Assembly: GCF_009651005.1 (NCBI RefSeq)
Contig: NZ_WHVW01000002.1
Span: 186,001-250,000 of the forward strand
DNA from: Sporosarcina obsidiansis
GTDB taxonomy: Bacteria; Bacillota; Bacilli; Bacillales_A; Planococcaceae
Direction: 5' to 3'
Length of the DNA: 64,000 nucleotides
The notes under the pieces are model-generated. The model was not told the origin of the DNA and made no database searches. It saw only the letters and a program-made list of their open reading frames with translations. Position 1 is the first letter of the stretch. Each line of letters starts with the position of its first letter. Position numbers and translations under genes: made by a program. Positions 1 to 9,277 of the stretch are shown here, piece after piece.

Positions 1-395
1 AACGCAACGTCTCGTGCTCCAATTTGAAGCGGAATGACAACGTTCATTAAACCAATAATGAATGGCATTGCCATAAAGAGAATCATGATGATCCCATGAG
101 TAGTAAAAATTTCATTGTAATGCTGTCCGTCAAGTAACCCGTTATTCGGTACCGCTGTTTGTGCTCTCATTAAGAGGGCATCAACGCCACCACGGAACAA
201 CATGAGTAAAGCTGCAATAATGTACATGACACCGATCTTTTTATGGTCAACCGTTGTCAGCCATTCACGCCACAGATATCCCCACTTTTTAAAGTACGTA
301 AGGCCTACTGGTATTGCGATAGATACGAGTACAATGCTGACCATCGCTGCGTATATCATCGGCTCTCCGGTGACAAAAAATTCATCCCATTTCAT
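1..395 (-). CDS. qoxB: Cytochrome aa3 quinol oxidase subunit I, N-terminal part
   Basis: Partial gene running off the left edge; about 131 N-terminal residues are visible. Subunit I of the heme-copper menaquinol oxidase holds the heme a and heme a3-CuB centres, reduces O2 to water and pumps protons across the membrane. The visible part starts [12 protein letters not shown], has a first membrane span (residues ~12-32), then the family signature around [11 protein letters not shown] and the stretch from [18 protein letters not shown], which contains the conserved heme-ligand histidine of helix II. The start is fixed by GAAAGGAG nine bases upstream. It follows qoxA by 33 bp on the same strand, the usual qoxABCD order, so qoxC and qoxD should lie to the left of the window. 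Confidence 0.93.
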   Translation of the reverse strand, partial: MKWDEFFVTGEPMIYAAMVSIVLVSIAIPVGLTYFKKWGYLWREWLTTVDHKKIGVMYIIAALLMLFRGGVDALLMRAQTAVPNNGLLDGQHYNEIFTTHGIIMILFMAMPFIIGLMNVVIPLQIGARDVA

Positions 396-428
396 AGATG
401 TTGACTCCTTTCGAGGTTAGGGTTGAAA

Positions 429-1334
429 CTAGTTGTGTTGATGTTCACCGTGCATATCTGATTCAGTTTCATGCGTCATATCCATATCATCTCCGTGATG
501 ATGACCAGCATTCTCGCCTTCAGGAGCTGGACTAAACTCTAAGTGTGTGGATGTATAAGTTTTACGGCCCAATACACCTGGTTCAAGTAATTGATTGAAC
601 TCTTCTTCTGTTAACTTAGGTGCCGTGTCTTTCACATCTTGCACCCACTCATCATATTGTTTTGCAGTTAACACTTGTGCTTCAAACTCCATATGTGCGA
701 AGTCTTTCCCGCTGAAGTTAGAGTTTTTCCCCATATAAGATCCTGGAGTATCCGCTGCAAGATGAATAGTTGTCACCATATCACTCATCGCATATTTTTG
801 ACCAGCTAGCTGAGGGATCCAGAAACTTGAGATAGGACCATACGAATAAAGCTTGAATTCTATAGGTCGATCTTCTGGGAAATTGACGTAATTCACTGTC
901 TCTATGCCTTCTTCAGGATAACTAAAATGCCATTTCCAGTTGGAAGATGAAGCATAGATAATAAGTGGCTCTTCATTTGCATAGGCTTTCGGTGTACTTT
1001 CTACTTCTAATGTGGATCGTACCGTCACGACTGACAAGATCACTACAATAATTACCGGAATTGTAATCCACGTTATTTCAAGCCATTTGCTACCTTCTTC
1101 ATGTGGCGGCTCGTAATCATCCGCTAATTTGGATGCTCGGTACTTCACTAACATAAAAGCAAAAAGGACATAAACGACGAATAGAATCGCTGCCATCATT
1201 AAGATAGAAAAGAGAATCGTATCTGAAATCGTTTTAGCCTGCGGTCCTTTAGGGTCAAAAATGAGCAACGGATTATCGCAACCGGATAAAATCATAAGTA
1301 GAAAACTCGAAATCAATAACCATTTCTTCTTCAA
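429..1334 (-). CDS. qoxA: Cytochrome aa3 quinol oxidase subunit II
   Basis: Subunit II of the aa3 menaquinol oxidase, a membrane-anchored cupredoxin-fold subunit facing the outside. The 301-residue protein has a lipoprotein signal with lipobox LSGC (Cys19), two membrane spans (about 35-62 and 85-108) and then the extracellular cupredoxin domain. The cysteine and histidine ligands of a CuA centre are absent, as expected for a quinol rather than cytochrome c oxidase. The last ~26 residues are rich in His, Asp, Glu and Met (GHHHGDDMDMTH followed by more His), an unusual potentially metal-binding tail. A strong Shine-Dalgarno (AAAGAGGGGAGT) precedes the start. It is the first gene of a qoxAB operon. 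Family assignment is secure; the role of the tail is unknown. Confidence 0.95.
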   Translation of the reverse strand: MKKKWLLISSFLLMILSGCDNPLLIFDPKGPQAKTISDTILFSILMMAAILFVVYVLFAFMLVKYRASKLADDYEPPHEEGSKWLEITWITIPVIIVVILSVVTVRSTLEVESTPKAYANEEPLIIYASSSNWKWHFSYPEEGIETVNYVNFPEDRPIEFKLYSYGPISSFWIPQLAGQKYAMSDMVTTIHLAADTPGSYMGKNSNFSGKDFAHMEFEAQVLTAKQYDEWVQDVKDTAPKLTEEEFNQLLEPGVLGRKTYTSTHLEFSPAPEGENAGHHHGDDMDMTHETESDMHGEHQHN

Positions 1335-2113
1335 TGGGTACTCCCCTCTTTCTCATATATTTAAAGAGTTCATACTTTATTAACTATTTTTAAATAGTAA
1401 ACAAAGTTAATGTTTATTACATTTAAAGTAAATGAACACTTTCGTGAAACCTATATTATTCTCTTTTTAGATAAACGGCAACAGTTAACAACCGTTGTCA
1501 CAAAAGGTTCTTATATAGATTTTATATATTAGCAGGTTATAAAAATATTAGAATCCAAACCAGATAAAAGAAAAAATGGATTGTGAATTTATTGTGAAAA
1601 ACTATATTAAACAAATCTTGTCGCTTGACTTTTTTACAGAAAAAGTATTTAAATTCATAAAAAAAATCAGAAAGAACATGAAGTATGCTCTTTCTGATTT
1701 TCCTCATTATTTCGCCATTTGAATAGTATACCGACATTCTCGCAACCCACAAATGAAAAAAGAGCTAATCCATAAACTCTATTTTCGCTAGACAGTTTTA
1801 CACCCAATTAAGCTAAAGATAATGGTGAGGCATATATCTATGAATACCATATTAGCGATGTGTAATTGATATTCCTAAATAACAATATTTTCTGTTTACT
1901 TTCTACTCACCTATGCTATGCTTACTTTTAGTACCTATTTATCATTTTACTAATTATACTTTGGATAGTTGTCGAAAATAGACATCAAGAATTTAAGCCT
2001 ATTTCGATTAATAACAACTCGAAAAGCATGAATACAAAGTATATTCATTTGTATAATATATTGATTCCTGTTCTCTGGTGGAACCCACTTTTTATAGAAG
2101 GAGGAGTTTGAAA
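1335..2113. other. Intergenic region upstream of qoxA and the first THI5-like gene
   Basis: AT-rich divergent spacer of about 780 bp. It should hold the promoters of qoxA (minus) and of the gene at 2114 (plus). I see one strong hairpin (1663-1701) and no TPP riboswitch, in contrast to the paralogue at 9356. Short open frames here have no ribosome binding site and one of them spans the hairpin, so no gene is called. Confidence 0.5.
1663..1701. terminator. Long hairpin, possible terminator
   Basis: Arms AAAATCAGAAAGA-A-CAT and ATG-C-TCTTTCTGATTTT form a 16-bp stem with one mismatch and a loop of about 5 nt. It is A-rich on one side and T-rich on the other, so it could act in either direction. 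No gene clearly ends at it, so its purpose is uncertain. Confidence 0.45.
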
Positions 2114-3013
2114 ATGTATAGGTTAACAATTGGGTTAGACTGGTTTTTGAATCCTGCTCATATGCCACTAATAATCGGAATAAAAAAAGGTTGGTTTACA
2201 GAGGAACAATTGGAGATTGAGATGATCGAACCAATGGATCAATTCGATTCTCTTGATAAAATAAAAGCTGGAGAAATAGATCTAGCCATTACCGAGCCGG
2301 TGCAATTAGTTGAAAATCGCGCAGATGGAGTCAATATCCTAGGCTTTGCACGATTCTTACATACAAACGGTGGTGTCATGTATCTGAATGGAATAGGCAT
2401 CAAACGCCCACGAGACTTGATCGGCAAACGAATTCAATATCCAGGTGCGCCCGGCCTTAATGGTTTAGCAATCGTAAAGACCATGGTAGAACAAGACGGA
2501 GCCACGTGTAGCTATGAAGATTTCTATCCCGTCAACAACAGTTTTTATCATTTAGATGCGCTTGAGAGTGGCCAAGCAGAGGCTGCAGCTTTAATTTTTC
2601 ATAACATTGAGATTACGGAAGCATCATACAAAGAATTCGATGTCGATTACTTTGCTCTAAAGGACTGGGGTATTCCGGACTTCTGCCAGCTAATACTGAT
2701 TACTACTCCTCAAATGCTAGATGTACATAAAGAGAGGCTGCAGAAATTCGTCAAAGTCTTAAGAAGATCCATCGATTTTATTTTTGAGCATCCAGAAGAG
2801 GCAAAAGCAATTTACCTACACTACGTAGGGGTTGATCCTGAAGATGCTTTATCCCATAAGACCATAGACGCGACTATTTCTTGCTTCACCTATGACTTCT
2901 CTATGTCCAACGAATATTACAGTCAACTCCAAACATGGGTAGCAGACGTAGGAAAAATTAAAAACACCGTAAATCCCGATGTTTTTTGGACGAATCAATT
3001 GAGCCTTTTGTAA
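2114..3013 (+). CDS. THI5/NMT1-like protein without signal peptide (copy A)
   Basis: A 299-residue protein of the NMT1/THI5-like periplasmic-binding-protein fold (PF09084). Relatives either bind pyrimidine precursors of thiamine for ABC import (ThiY) or, in fungi, synthesise HMP phosphate from PLP and histidine (THI5). It begins directly with MYRLTIGLDWFLNPAHMPL: no signal peptide or lipobox, so it should be cytosolic. The position I align with His66 of yeast THI5 is Gln64 here; the single Cys in DWGIPDFCQ falls where THI5 has its CCCFC motif. The start at 2114 is chosen over an upstream ATG because AAGGAGG lies nine bases before it. No ThiX/ThiZ transporter genes adjoin. It is closely similar to the protein at 9356 (copy B) but lacks that gene's riboswitch. 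Function is inferred by family only. Confidence 0.85.
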   Translation: MYRLTIGLDWFLNPAHMPLIIGIKKGWFTEEQLEIEMIEPMDQFDSLDKIKAGEIDLAITEPVQLVENRADGVNILGFARFLHTNGGVMYLNGIGIKRPRDLIGKRIQYPGAPGLNGLAIVKTMVEQDGATCSYEDFYPVNNSFYHLDALESGQAEAAALIFHNIEITEASYKEFDVDYFALKDWGIPDFCQLILITTPQMLDVHKERLQKFVKVLRRSIDFIFEHPEEAKAIYLHYVGVDPEDALSHKTIDATISCFTYDFSMSNEYYSQLQTWVADVGKIKNTVNPDVFWTNQLSLL

Positions 3014-3192
3014 ATGCAGTACGTAACGTCCTACTTTGTAAAAAGGAAGTTTCATTAGAAAGCTTTTGATGTATCAAATATCAAAAGAGGTAACATTTAC
3101 TACCAGGGGAAGAAATAATGTCACTAACTATAGTTCAAATCAACTTGATTGTTTGGTTCTTCGATCCTGACATAAAGAAAATACACAAAGAA

Positions 3193-3231
3193 AATCCCCT
3201 GGGTGAACCGCTAAAGTTCATCCAAGGGATT
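3193..3231 (-). terminator. Terminator of the giant surface protein gene
   Basis: Arms AATCCCCTGGGTGAAC and GTTCATCCAAGGGATT with a CGCTAAA loop; read on the minus strand the stem is followed by TTTTCTTT. It lies 19 bp after the minus-strand stop codon at 3250. Confidence 0.8.
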
Positions 3232-3249
3232 TCATGTTCCATCCGTTAA

Positions 3250-6200
3250 TTATTCAACAATAAAAATTTTACGAATATCTTTTTTTAATTTTTTGCCACT
3301 AGCCGACATAATTTCCGAAATCGTTATATAGTATAGCTCTCCTTTTTCATAATAAGCATTCGGCTGAATACTTACTGTTTTTCCATCATCAGAAAGCTTT
3401 ACTTTCATATCCACTTTTTCTCCAGCCGCGTTTTGAACTGTAATTCTTTCTAGATTTTCACGGTTGTTTAACAACGCACCTGAGAAACTAACATTCCATT
3501 CTTTATTCGGAACCGTATCACTTACGATATCAAAATATTCATATGGTTTGTCGTTATCAAGTACAACCACTTTCATAGTACCTTCTGGAAGGTTGATACC
3601 CCCCTTTATTTCTTCTCCATTGTTACCAATTTGAACAATCAGGAACCCACCGACTACTTGATTATTCTCGATTTGTGCGGGTTTGCTCGTCCCGGTCTTG
3701 TCATCCTTAACTTGGATTTCAACTTTATTATCCTTAATTACAGTTTCCACATGTTTGGGTGCTTCTGCAACTGGTGGTTTCTCTGGCTTCGGCTCTGGTT
3801 TTGGTTCTGGTTTTGGTTCTGGACTTGGACTGCCTAAATCCGCACCTAGATTTGTCGTATATCGCCAGCGAAGGACATCTCCTTCTTTAAGTTGATACAA
3901 TCCAGCGCTATATTCAGGGAAGATACCATTTACGGAATACATCCAGCCACTTCCGGTACCATGATCAAATTCACCTAAATTATCGATGGCTTGTACATAT
4001 AACGTACTTCCGTTACCGATGGATTGAACTGAAATGCCTTTTTCATTCGCAATTCGTTGCAATGCTGTGAATGCCGTATCTCCAGTTTGAATGGGAACGG
4101 TAGTGGACGAAATAATGTTCCCTTGTCCAATTGTTTGTTTTTCTACCGAAATCGTTACCGTCTTTTTCTTTTCTGGAACCGTAGGAGGAGTTACTTTCGT
4201 TACCATAAGAGTTGCGGTAGCTGTAAAGTTTCCTTCCGCTGTAGTAGCGGTGATGGTGGCCGTTCCGTCAGAAATCCCTGTCACTAGACCAGCAGCATTT
4301 ACCTTCGCAATATCCGCATTGCTACTAGACCATATGACTGTCTTATTACTAGCCTTTACAGGAAGGACCGAGGCTGTCAATTGGACACTCTCACCTACCT
4401 GCACCTCACTGTACTTTGGAGATATTTCGATTCCAGTAACAGCTGTGTTGTCTGTATCACCTTTTAGTTCGATATCATTCATATCATAAAGACTAGTTTT
4501 GTCATTAAAGAAACGATCTAGTGCTACCAACGTATGTAGCGCTTGGTCTGTTGCGATAGGATTGCCATTACCACTAAACATATGGGAGAAAGAGCCGTCC
4601 GGATTACTGTACGTCATCTGACCATCAAACAGACTGAATCCACCTTTAATGAAGCGCTTATCAGTATGTGGGTTGATTCCCATTTCTAGAAGAGCCAACA
4701 TTACCTGGCTGGTGGATTCAGAGTTTCCGTAAGAGCCGTCTATGCCTTGCATCGTCGAGAGTTTTGTAATAGCCTTTTCTACCGCACCCTTTGCTGCAGG
4801 ATGATCCTGGTGCTTGGCTAATGCCTGAATGGCCATAGCGGTCATATCTACGCTAGATGATTTATTATCATACAGTCCGAAACTGCCATCTTCCAGCTGA
4901 TAGTTTGCAAGCAGCTTGTTGATCATGCCATCAATTGTAATAGAAGCATCGTTAGGCTGAGTGAAGCTATTGTGAGCTTCCACTGACAGCAATGCAAAAA
5001 TCAACTCGTTAGATCCTTGGTAATCACCAAGCTCACCATTGTTCATACCAGGAAAGTTAGCTTTTTTGTTCCAACTGTAGGCCAATAAATCTACACCATT
5101 TACATCTCGCGGATCTTTTCCGATTGCTGTTAGTGCCAATGCGACACGTTGAACATCCGTTACTTTGTTATCCCAGCGTTTTGTATCTTTTGCTATCTCT
5201 ATGGCTACTTGTTCATAAACAGAAGCGTAATACGATTCATAGAAATTTTCGGGTCCTTCATAACCAGCCCGAGCCAAGCCGAAAACAGACCATTCATTTC
5301 CAAATTTTAGACTTCCGACTTTCTCTGTCTGGTATTCTATTGTTCGTTTCAATGCATCGCTTACCTGTTCTTGAACAGGTTTTTCTATTACCGTATCGCC
5401 TGTTGTAACTGTAATCGTCAAAGTGATCGGTTTAGCTCCGTTTTTATCATCTACCGGTGTTCCTGTGAGTGTGACGGTTCCTTCTTTAACACCACGGATT
5501 AGCCACTGATCGTTGGAAACCGTCCCTTCTTTTATAGAACCATTCTCATCGTTAACCATAATGACAGGATAATTACGGTAAGCAGAAACTTCACCTGTGC
5601 CCGTTTGTTCCCACTTCATGTTGCTTTCTGTCACATGGTAGTTATCGTTGGACTTTGGTCCCTTGAAAACTAATCCGGCGTCTATAGATTGTCCTTTTTT
5701 CACAGTTAATGTACTATTTTTTGTAGACAAGCTAGTTAGCGGATTGAAATATTTTATCTCTACTTCTGAAGTACCACTTGGTTTTGACACCAGATTAGGA
5801 TCATTACTCGTTACAGTAAGGTTAACTTTACCTTCTTTAAGTGGTACCAAACTGTTTTGCATGGACCCCTTATAAGTCAGAACATCGTTATTATCACTTG
5901 TTGTTGTATAATCTTTTGCGTAAGTAGCATTGTTCGGCAGTACCTTCGCAATATGGTACTCACTACCAACGATTACATTACCGCTCTCATCCAAGTTTCG
6001 CAAAGGGTTAAAGCTGGCTACACCAGGTGTATCATTCTGGCCGATGGAGTTTGGATTGCGGCCGTGAATATAGTAAGTGCCTTCAAATGTAGGCTCAATA
6101 CTTTTTACCGCTGTATAACCTGAATTGACAGTAATGGTCTTGCTGACGTTTCCTAAAGAAACTGTAATCGTAGCAGAACCAACTTTTTTCACTGTAATGT

Positions 6201-8556
6201 AGCCTCTCGTGTCAACATTTATGACCGACGGATTACTGCTTGTCCAATCGAATAAGCTTGCAAATGCTGGGGAGAATCTATCACCGTTCACTCGAACACT
6301 AGGTATAATACTGAAATCTTCACTGCCAGCAGTGGTATAGATATCTCCCGTTAAATCAGTACCGTTTACAATAAGTGCAAGATCAAATAATTGTGGAGCT
6401 TCAGCTATAAGAGTGAAAGACTGAATTTCCTTCCCGTTTACATCTAGCGCCTTTACCGTGACTGTACCTGCTCCACGAATAAATACCTTACCGCTAGTTG
6501 ACGCAACGATGATCGGTGAATTCGTTTCATTGGACTTGACTTCCCAACGAACATGTCCTTCGTAGCCTTGTAACTTGAGCTGCGCAACATAGCCATCCTC
6601 TTGACCGAAAATACTTGTAGTCAATATGTCATTTTTACTCGTAATCTTTTTAGTAGATTGATCTACCAAATCAGTCATTACTACAGGATAGAAAGTTCCC
6701 TCAATAGTAGCTTCAGGACCAAAGTATGGAAGACCTTCCTTATTACGATTCCATTTCACTCCTGTTTTTCCGCGTTGCGCGTTTAAAGAAGCAGAGAAAG
6801 CTTCTTCCATTATTTCATCTAATGTCTTTTGTCTAACAGTAGTACTAATGTCTTCTTCAGCAACGTCTTCTTCACCAACGCCTTTTTCGCCAAATACCCA
6901 GTAACTATTCCAGATGAAGAGAGATTTACCACTTTCACCAATTAGTCCACCAGCAGGGGTACCGATTACTGTACCAGTAACATATGTGTTCACCACTTCT
7001 GCCGAATGTTTTGCAGGTACCTGCCCCGCGATGCCACCTGAAGGTTTGTCCCCTCCATCAACATTCACCCAAGAATACGAGTTAAATATGTTTCCACTCA
7101 AAATTTCAGCGAACGCACCACCACCTACTACTTGACCAGTAAGTCCAAGGTTCCGGACCTCAGCACCTTCGGCAATCGTATGAAATAGAGGTTTTGCTCT
7201 TTCTGAAAAAGCGATAGTGTGACCATTACCGTCCAGCTTACCTCTAAATGTATTTGTATTCCCTGCATACTCTAGAATATCAGCAGTTAGACGGTATCGT
7301 TGACCGTCAGCTATGCTAGAAAGCTCTTCAGCTGTCGCAATTTCGATCCAAGGTAGCTCAACTAGATTTTTAATTGCTTCCGATAGATTCGTATACGCAT
7401 TCAATACATCTGCATCTGTTAGACCTTTACTTGTTGCAGACCCAGCATCCTTATACACATTATATGCAATGAGATCAGCGTTAATCATTTCCTTCCAGCT
7501 TACACTCGTGTAGTCATCAAAGTATAATGCCTTTACTTTTTCCAATTCATTCTGAAGCAATGTGTAATGCTTCATCGTGATTAGTTCATCAATAGCAGTA
7601 TTTAGTGAATTGACAGCATTGTTTACGGTTGTCTGCGTTGCTTTATCATTTTCTATTAGAGATTTTCCTAGAGCAATAGCCTGTTGTAATTTATCCCAGC
7701 TAACAGGAGTGTATACTTCCTTTTGATATCCCTTTGTCTTCTCCATTACTCCATTTAATACTGATTTATCAACATATTGTGAACCACTTCCATCAGATAC
7801 GGAGCCCACTGGTTTAGGGATGTCGTCAACAATTTCCCATGATCGTAGCCCGGCGGAAACGGAGACTAAGTCATTTAGTACAATTAACACTCCGTCATAG
7901 TCTGTCGCAGTTATTTTTTCAACAGGATTAGTCACATTCCCTGCAGCTTGGGCTACATATTTGGCGTTAGTGGCTGTCCAATAGGAGTTAGCAAAAGAAG
8001 CCCCACTGCCATTTGTAGCAATACCATATGAATCACCAAATGACCCCGGCGTTAGTTTACTTGTTACTAAAACCCCTTGCGCCGCCCCACCGCTCATTAC
8101 CCCAATGAGACCAGCTACCTTTCCGAAACGTTCAGTAACTGTAACGGAAGCACCAGACCAACTATTTTGTATGAGACCACCTGTCATGGTGTAAGCCAGT
8201 GCACCTGTGTTTTTCGTTTCAGTTACCTGCCCATCCAATAACAAGTTCTGCACAGTACCATTCAAATTATTAAACAGCGGTTTCCCGTTTAACGTAATCG
8301 TCTTCCCATTACCATCAAGTGTTCCGGTAAAATTAATAGGCGTCCAATCAGTTAGATTAATATTATCTGCTAACTTATAGCTGGCACCTTCACTCATGTT
8401 GGCTAAACCATCTTGGTCCGTGATTTCCGTCACGTTGGCGGTTTCTGTAATGTCACCTTCCGCAAAAGCCATCTGAGGAAATGCTGAAGCAGGTAGCATA
8501 CCCATCAGCAAAACTAGTATCAAAAATACATTCGTGATCTTATTAAGTCTCATCAT
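3250..8556 (-). CDS. Giant secreted protein with intrinsic-factor-like toroid and DUF4430 domains, under a B12 riboswitch
   Basis: 1768 residues. Order seen: signal peptide (1-33, cleavage near AFAEG); GLUG-like beta-helix repeats (~44-170, with TLDGNGKTI and further GLUG-type turns); two FIVAR-like helical modules (~259-322, 332-400); a second GLUG-like block (~402-555); an Ig-like Big_2 domain (~722-813); beta-rich linker; an alpha/alpha-toroid of prenyltransferase/terpenoid-cyclase type (~1056-1362, with MTAMAIQALAKH and QVMLALLEMG); another Big_2 (~1372-1453); a DUF4430 domain (~1462-1573, GSGWMYSVNGIFPEYSAG); a Pro-Glu-Lys spacer (~1576-1596); and a C-terminal beta domain. No LPXTG or SLH anchor is visible. 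Toroid followed by DUF4430 is the arrangement of vertebrate intrinsic factor and transcobalamin. With the upstream cobalamin riboswitch this points to a surface or secreted cobalamin- or corrinoid-binding protein; that role is inference. The second ATG three bases in is an equally possible start (SD AAGGAGA). Confidence 0.85.
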   Translation of the reverse strand: MMRLNKITNVFLILVLLMGMLPASAFPQMAFAEGDITETANVTEITDQDGLANMSEGASYKLADNINLTDWTPINFTGTLDGNGKTITLNGKPLFNNLNGTVQNLLLDGQVTETKNTGALAYTMTGGLIQNSWSGASVTVTERFGKVAGLIGVMSGGAAQGVLVTSKLTPGSFGDSYGIATNGSGASFANSYWTATNAKYVAQAAGNVTNPVEKITATDYDGVLIVLNDLVSVSAGLRSWEIVDDIPKPVGSVSDGSGSQYVDKSVLNGVMEKTKGYQKEVYTPVSWDKLQQAIALGKSLIENDKATQTTVNNAVNSLNTAIDELITMKHYTLLQNELEKVKALYFDDYTSVSWKEMINADLIAYNVYKDAGSATSKGLTDADVLNAYTNLSEAIKNLVELPWIEIATAEELSSIADGQRYRLTADILEYAGNTNTFRGKLDGNGHTIAFSERAKPLFHTIAEGAEVRNLGLTGQVVGGGAFAEILSGNIFNSYSWVNVDGGDKPSGGIAGQVPAKHSAEVVNTYVTGTVIGTPAGGLIGESGKSLFIWNSYWVFGEKGVGEEDVAEEDISTTVRQKTLDEIMEEAFSASLNAQRGKTGVKWNRNKEGLPYFGPEATIEGTFYPVVMTDLVDQSTKKITSKNDILTTSIFGQEDGYVAQLKLQGYEGHVRWEVKSNETNSPIIVASTSGKVFIRGAGTVTVKALDVNGKEIQSFTLIAEAPQLFDLALIVNGTDLTGDIYTTAGSEDFSIIPSVRVNGDRFSPAFASLFDWTSSNPSVINVDTRGYITVKKVGSATITVSLGNVSKTITVNSGYTAVKSIEPTFEGTYYIHGRNPNSIGQNDTPGVASFNPLRNLDESGNVIVGSEYHIAKVLPNNATYAKDYTTTSDNNDVLTYKGSMQNSLVPLKEGKVNLTVTSNDPNLVSKPSGTSEVEIKYFNPLTSLSTKNSTLTVKKGQSIDAGLVFKGPKSNDNYHVTESNMKWEQTGTGEVSAYRNYPVIMVNDENGSIKEGTVSNDQWLIRGVKEGTVTLTGTPVDDKNGAKPITLTITVTTGDTVIEKPVQEQVSDALKRTIEYQTEKVGSLKFGNEWSVFGLARAGYEGPENFYESYYASVYEQVAIEIAKDTKRWDNKVTDVQRVALALTAIGKDPRDVNGVDLLAYSWNKKANFPGMNNGELGDYQGSNELIFALLSVEAHNSFTQPNDASITIDGMINKLLANYQLEDGSFGLYDNKSSSVDMTAMAIQALAKHQDHPAAKGAVEKAITKLSTMQGIDGSYGNSESTSQVMLALLEMGINPHTDKRFIKGGFSLFDGQMTYSNPDGSFSHMFSGNGNPIATDQALHTLVALDRFFNDKTSLYDMNDIELKGDTDNTAVTGIEISPKYSEVQVGESVQLTASVLPVKASNKTVIWSSSNADIAKVNAAGLVTGISDGTATITATTAEGNFTATATLMVTKVTPPTVPEKKKTVTISVEKQTIGQGNIISSTTVPIQTGDTAFTALQRIANEKGISVQSIGNGSTLYVQAIDNLGEFDHGTGSGWMYSVNGIFPEYSAGLYQLKEGDVLRWRYTTNLGADLGSPSPEPKPEPKPEPKPEKPPVAEAPKHVETVIKDNKVEIQVKDDKTGTSKPAQIENNQVVGGFLIVQIGNNGEEIKGGINLPEGTMKVVVLDNDKPYEYFDIVSDTVPNKEWNVSFSGALLNNRENLERITVQNAAGEKVDMKVKLSDDGKTVSIQPNAYYEKGELYYITISEIMSASGKKLKKDIRKIFIVE

Positions 8557-8649
8557 ATTCTCTCCTTATGTCATCTGTTAATAAATCTTCTGGTTGTCAA
8601 CAAGTTTAGCTAACAACATCCACCTTCCTTTTCTTTTTTTTTCAATAAA

Positions 8650-8764
8650 AAAGCCCACACTTCCGAAAAAGGAGGTGAAGGCCATGTATTTTTCAATAAA
8701 AAATCGATTGAACGATACACAATTCAACCTTTTTCCGGAAGGTTTCATGCGAGAATAGTGTGGC
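8650..8764 (-). terminator. Attenuator hairpin of the cobalamin leader
   Basis: On the minus strand, arms CCACAC + CTTCCGGAAAAAGG pair with CCTTTTTCGGAAG + GTGTGG (one bulged base), followed by GCTTTTTTATTG. The 5' arm starts at the 3' end of the riboswitch (ACTTGCCACAC), the layout expected for a transcription-termination expression platform: ligand bound, terminator formed, downstream surface-protein gene off. Confidence 0.75.
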
Positions 8765-8925
8765 AAGTCTCCTGACTTATGGGTATACTACGTGTCTTCT
8801 GCCTTCCCAGTTTTTCAACCAGTGGCTATGTAGAAGTCACTTCCCAATTACAGTGGCCGGACCGTTCAGGATTTTCACCTGATTCCTTATTAATCTTTGA
8901 CCCGAAGGCAAAGAACCAAACTATT
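8761..8925 (-). promoter_or_regulatory. Cobalamin (B12) riboswitch
   Basis: Read on the minus strand it shows the conserved elements in order: CAGGTGAAAATCCTGAACGG, then GGTCCGGCCACTGTAA containing the B12 box core GCCACTG, then AACTGGGAAGGCAGAAGACA, and closing AAGTCAGGAGACTTGCC. These are the hallmarks of the class I cobalamin aptamer. It lies upstream of the giant secreted protein and is followed by an attenuator hairpin, so high cobalamin should switch that gene off. Confidence 0.93.
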
Positions 8926-9159
8926 AACTATTTAACTAATAAGTACATTACACTATTCTAATAGACTCAACGACTAAAAACAACATAATTCGACATCTGT
9001 GTCTGTTCTTAATTTTATATTCTTTCAAAAAAGAGAGTAAAAAGAAATTCTTAACTGTAATACGGTTTACATTTATTACTTGAATTCGTAAAATAACTTT
9101 CTTTTCGTTTATTTCTAGCTTTTCTATGCTATTATTAATGCTAGTTATATATTTTTTTG

Positions 9160-9250
9160 CTAGGGGCGCTTCGTAGAGAAGCTGAGAGAAGACTCGGTCT
9201 TTAACCCTTTGTACCTGATCTGGTTAGTGCCAGCGTAGGAAAGCGAGCTT
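9160..9250 (+). promoter_or_regulatory. TPP (THI-box) riboswitch
   Basis: Contains AGGGGCGCTTCGTAGAGAAG, CTGAGAGAAGACTCGG, ACCCTTTGTACCTGATCTGG and TTAGTGCCAGCGTAGGAAAG, the conserved thi-box segments (CTGAGA, ACCCTTTGAACCTGATCTGG-like, GCGTAGGAAAG). It is followed by a terminator at 9278, so it controls the THI5-like gene at 9356 by transcription attenuation in response to thiamine pyrophosphate. Confidence 0.95.
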
Positions 9251-9277
9251 GCTTATTTCACTTCACAAATGAAATAT

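Noticed and set aside
1537-1752. 71-residue minus-strand frame upstream of qoxA
   Set aside because: Contains the 16-bp hairpin, no ribosome site, composition is that of AT-rich spacer.
1756-2113. Possible TPP riboswitch before THI5-like copy A
   Set aside because: No CTGAGA or ACCTGATCTGG-like segments are present.
3118-3249. 43-codon frame on the plus strand (MSLTIVQINLIVWFFDPDIK onward)
   Set aside because: Runs through the terminator of the opposite gene, has only a weak ribosome site, and its slight likeness to the THI5-like start is too short to count.
3631-3895. Frames rich in FWFWFW or GSGFG opposite the Pro-Glu-Lys spacer
   Set aside because: Antisense shadows of the (PEPK)n coding repeat.
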